Assembly: GCF_007741475.1 (NCBI RefSeq) | Contig: NZ_CP036261.1 | Span: 1,922,001-1,986,000, forward strand | Source: Rosistilla ulvae | Lineage (GTDB): Bacteria > Planctomycetota > Planctomycetia > Pirellulales > Pirellulaceae | DNA length: 64,000 bases | Reading direction: 5' to 3' | Shown: one piece after another, positions 62,357 through 64,000 of the stretch | How positions within the stretch are numbered: the stretch's first letter is position 1 | Layout: every line of letters begins with the position of its first letter | Program-made: the position numbers and the translations under genes | The notes under the pieces: generated by a model | The model's input: only the letters and a program-made list of their open reading frames with translations | Database searches by the model: none | What the model was told of the DNA's origin: nothing

Positions 62357-64000
62357 TTACGATTGGATCGGTGTGAGCTGAACCGCGTCGACCGTCGGTT
62401 CGGTTTGATCGGCCCCCATTTGCAGATCGTCTTCGATTTCGATCGGTGGAATCGATTTGTCTCCATCGATCTTCACCTGGTAGCGATACTTTCCCGCTGG
62501 CGGTGCGAATTTGGTTCGGAATTGCAATCGCGTCTCTTCACCCGGCAACAGCCATCGCCCGTATCCGGCTCGCATCTCGACGACGCGGCCAAACGCATCG
62601 ACCATCTTCAGACTGGCTTGAACCGGTAGATGCATTTGCCCCGTATTGCGGATCGGCAGAACAAAGGCCGGCGGATCGGTGCTTCCATCCCAGACCAAGG
62701 GAGCGCATTGAATCTGAGGTGTTTGTTCCGTTCGGGCCAGTAAGGCAACGGGGATCGAAAAATCTCCTACAACCTCGTCGCTGTCCGATTTGACGATCAC
62801 ATTCAATTGAGTGTAGCTGTTTTGATCGCTGAGTTCATGGGCATTGAGGGTCAGCAAAAATTTGCGTTTAGAACCCGCGCGGAGCTTCAAATCGGTGGGG
62901 CTGACGTCCAGCCCGTCAACAAACGCGTCGGCGTTGTTGGGATGGATCGCAACCTGGACGTCTTTCGGACTGTTGTTCTTGATTTCGACAGCGACACGTC
63001 GGTTGCCACCGCGCCGCATCGACAGTTCCACTTGACTTGGCGAGACCGACACATCGCGCGCTGCTTGAATCAACATCGCGTCCTGAGCCGGAAAGTCACC
63101 CGTCTGAACCGAGACTGGGAAGACTTCCTTTTTGCGAGTTCGACGGTTGGTGATGATCGCGAGTTCCATCTCATGCTCGCCGGGAAAGGCAGCTTCGGGC
63201 AGTCGATGTTCCAACCGGATCCGCGCGCCGGGAAGGATCCGCACGTCGTAGCGTTCGTCCGATTCGACCGTTTCGCGATTGGGCATGATCAAGGCAAAAG
63301 TGTTCCTGCCCGCACTGGATCCCGCGCGGGCAAGACCTGCTCGGACCTGGAATTCTAGCGGGCTTACGGTCGGGTTTGAGATCCACGCTCGGGCTTTGGC
63401 AAAACCGTCGTCTTCGATCAGTTCGACCGATTCGATATCCAGCTTTGCAGCGTCTTCGCCGCGGGCTCCCTTGACTCTTACATCGACTCGCAACAAATAA
63501 CGGGTCACAAATCGAATTCCCACGCGGCGCGTTTGGGTGTCCCCTGCATCGATGGGGCGTCGTTCGACGATCCGTCCCAGATCGGTGACCAACAGGCCAA
63601 ACGAATGGAAATTCGCTGAGGTTGTTGGGACTCGCAAACGACACTGAATCGTCGTCTGTTCGTTCTCCGCCAGTTTGATCTCAGCAGGGCTGAGCAGTTG
63701 GAGATTGTCGGGGGCGGGGGAATCGGTATCGGGCAGGATCGTCCCGTCTTGTTCTTGGCGTAACGAAACCGTCCTGACTTGCAGCACGGTGGCGCGATCG
63801 ACCGATTCGATATCAAACGTGATTGGGATTTGTTTGCCGCGAGAGGCTTCCAGTTTGTGCGACATCGGCGTCACGTGGAACGCCGGTTTCACGTTGGGGC
63901 GGAGCTTCAATTCTTGATTGAAGCCCTGGTGTTGAGCGACCGTCGGTCCGACGTGAAGGGCAACCATCGCGGAGGTCCAGGCGAGGATTTTGCGAAGTTT
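62357..64000 (-). CDS. Secreted multi-Ig-like protein, N-terminus cut by window edge
   Basis: The frame is open to the right edge. Reading in from the edge gives KLRKILAWTSAMVALHVGPTVAQ, the end of a signal peptide, so the true start lies outside the window rather than at the ATG at 63967. The mature protein has repeated beta-sandwich segments of the fimbrial-chaperone or DUF916/Ig type: FHVTPMSHKLEASRGKQIPITFDIES, SVSPSQVELSMRRGGNRRVAVEIKNNSPKDVQV and SPTDLKLRAGSKRKFLLTLNA. It has no membrane span in the visible part. I infer an envelope protein binding partner strands; no enzymatic residues. Followed by a clear terminator. Confidence 0.75.
   Translation of the reverse strand, partial: KLRKILAWTSAMVALHVGPTVAQHQGFNQELKLRPNVKPAFHVTPMSHKLEASRGKQIPITFDIESVDRATVLQVRTVSLRQEQDGTILPDTDSPAPDNLQLLSPAEIKLAENEQTTIQCRLRVPTTSANFHSFGLLVTDLGRIVERRPIDAGDTQTRRVGIRFVTRYLLRVDVRVKGARGEDAAKLDIESVELIEDDGFAKARAWISNPTVSPLEFQVRAGLARAGSSAGRNTFALIMPNRETVESDERYDVRILPGARIRLEHRLPEAAFPGEHEMELAIITNRRTRKKEVFPVSVQTGDFPAQDAMLIQAARDVSVSPSQVELSMRRGGNRRVAVEIKNNSPKDVQVAIHPNNADAFVDGLDVSPTDLKLRAGSKRKFLLTLNAHELSDQNSYTQLNVIVKSDSDEVVGDFSIPVALLARTEQTPQIQCAPLVWDGSTDPPAFVLPIRNTGQMHLPVQASLKMVDAFGRVVEMRAGYGRWLLPGEETRLQFRTKFAPPAGKYRYQVKIDGDKSIPPIEIEDDLQMGADQTEPTVDAVQLTPIQS

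Noticed and set aside
63967-63969. ATG at 63967 as the start of the last gene
   Set aside because: Upstream codons to the edge continue a signal peptide (KLRKILAWTSA), so the real start lies outside the window.

Overview
The window looks like chromosomal DNA of a planctomycete, most likely of the Pirellulaceae (Rhodopirellula-like). The evidence is the family mix: a DUF1559 prepilin-like protein paired with a small lipoprotein, a DUF1501 Tat protein, a DUF6807 (PmoA-like) protein, a CRTAC1-type ASPIC/UnbV protein, and a giant CSLREA/GEVED/dockerin protein with an LExLExRRLL-type N-terminus. Many lipoproteins and signal peptides are present. I see no rRNA, tRNA, CRISPR, integrase, transposase or phage gene. 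I assign 46 protein genes; the first and last run off the window edges.

Layout. 1-3271 (minus): DUF6807 protein, a nested inverted-repeat element (1002-1133), an O-methyltransferase-like enzyme and an NAD-dependent epimerase. 3493-5955 (plus): an HpaI-type aldolase and an FHA protein with a degenerate protease-like domain. 5989-10490 (minus): cation/H+ antiporter, Gfo/Idh/MocA oxidoreductase and rhamnulokinase. 10778-21051 (minus): lipoprotein plus DUF1559 pair, CRTAC1 protein and the 1778-residue surface protein. 21252-26713: Nudix hydrolase, YchF, an isolated FliS-like chaperone, a Tat-exported Clp-N-like protein, a small secreted protein and an aldo/keto reductase. 26759-31294: a cysteine-less thioredoxin-fold lipoprotein divergent from batD-batE. 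31350-35222 (minus): galT, DUF1501 and a GT2 glycosyltransferase. 35945-45248: histidine kinase, DUF1080-like protein, truB, hemL, an exported methyltransferase, a Minf_1886-type protein, RicT-like protein, a WD40 protein with a 20-unit minisatellite, and a prenyltransferase-fold protein. 45580-50768: coiled-coil protein, HEAT lipoprotein, DUF481 barrel, divergent Nramp-like transporter and secreted esterase.

The most coherent systems are at the right end. A minus-strand operon (57253-50847) encodes a di-heme cytochrome c peroxidase translationally coupled to a multi-PAS sensor kinase, followed by a hybrid receiver/PAS kinase; this suggests a peroxide- or redox-linked sensory unit. A second minus-strand operon (60628-57662) encodes BtaA, BtaB and a PlcP-type metallophosphoesterase. 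Together these can release diacylglycerol from phospholipids and convert it to the phosphorus-free betaine lipid DGTS. Its divergent promoter region holds an 11-bp-periodic Pho-box-like repeat. Next to it are an unknown membrane protein and an MfnB-like enzyme, a relative of methanofuran biosynthesis that fits the C1-carrier genes known in planctomycetes.

All functions are read from protein motifs and context. No database search or alignment was run.
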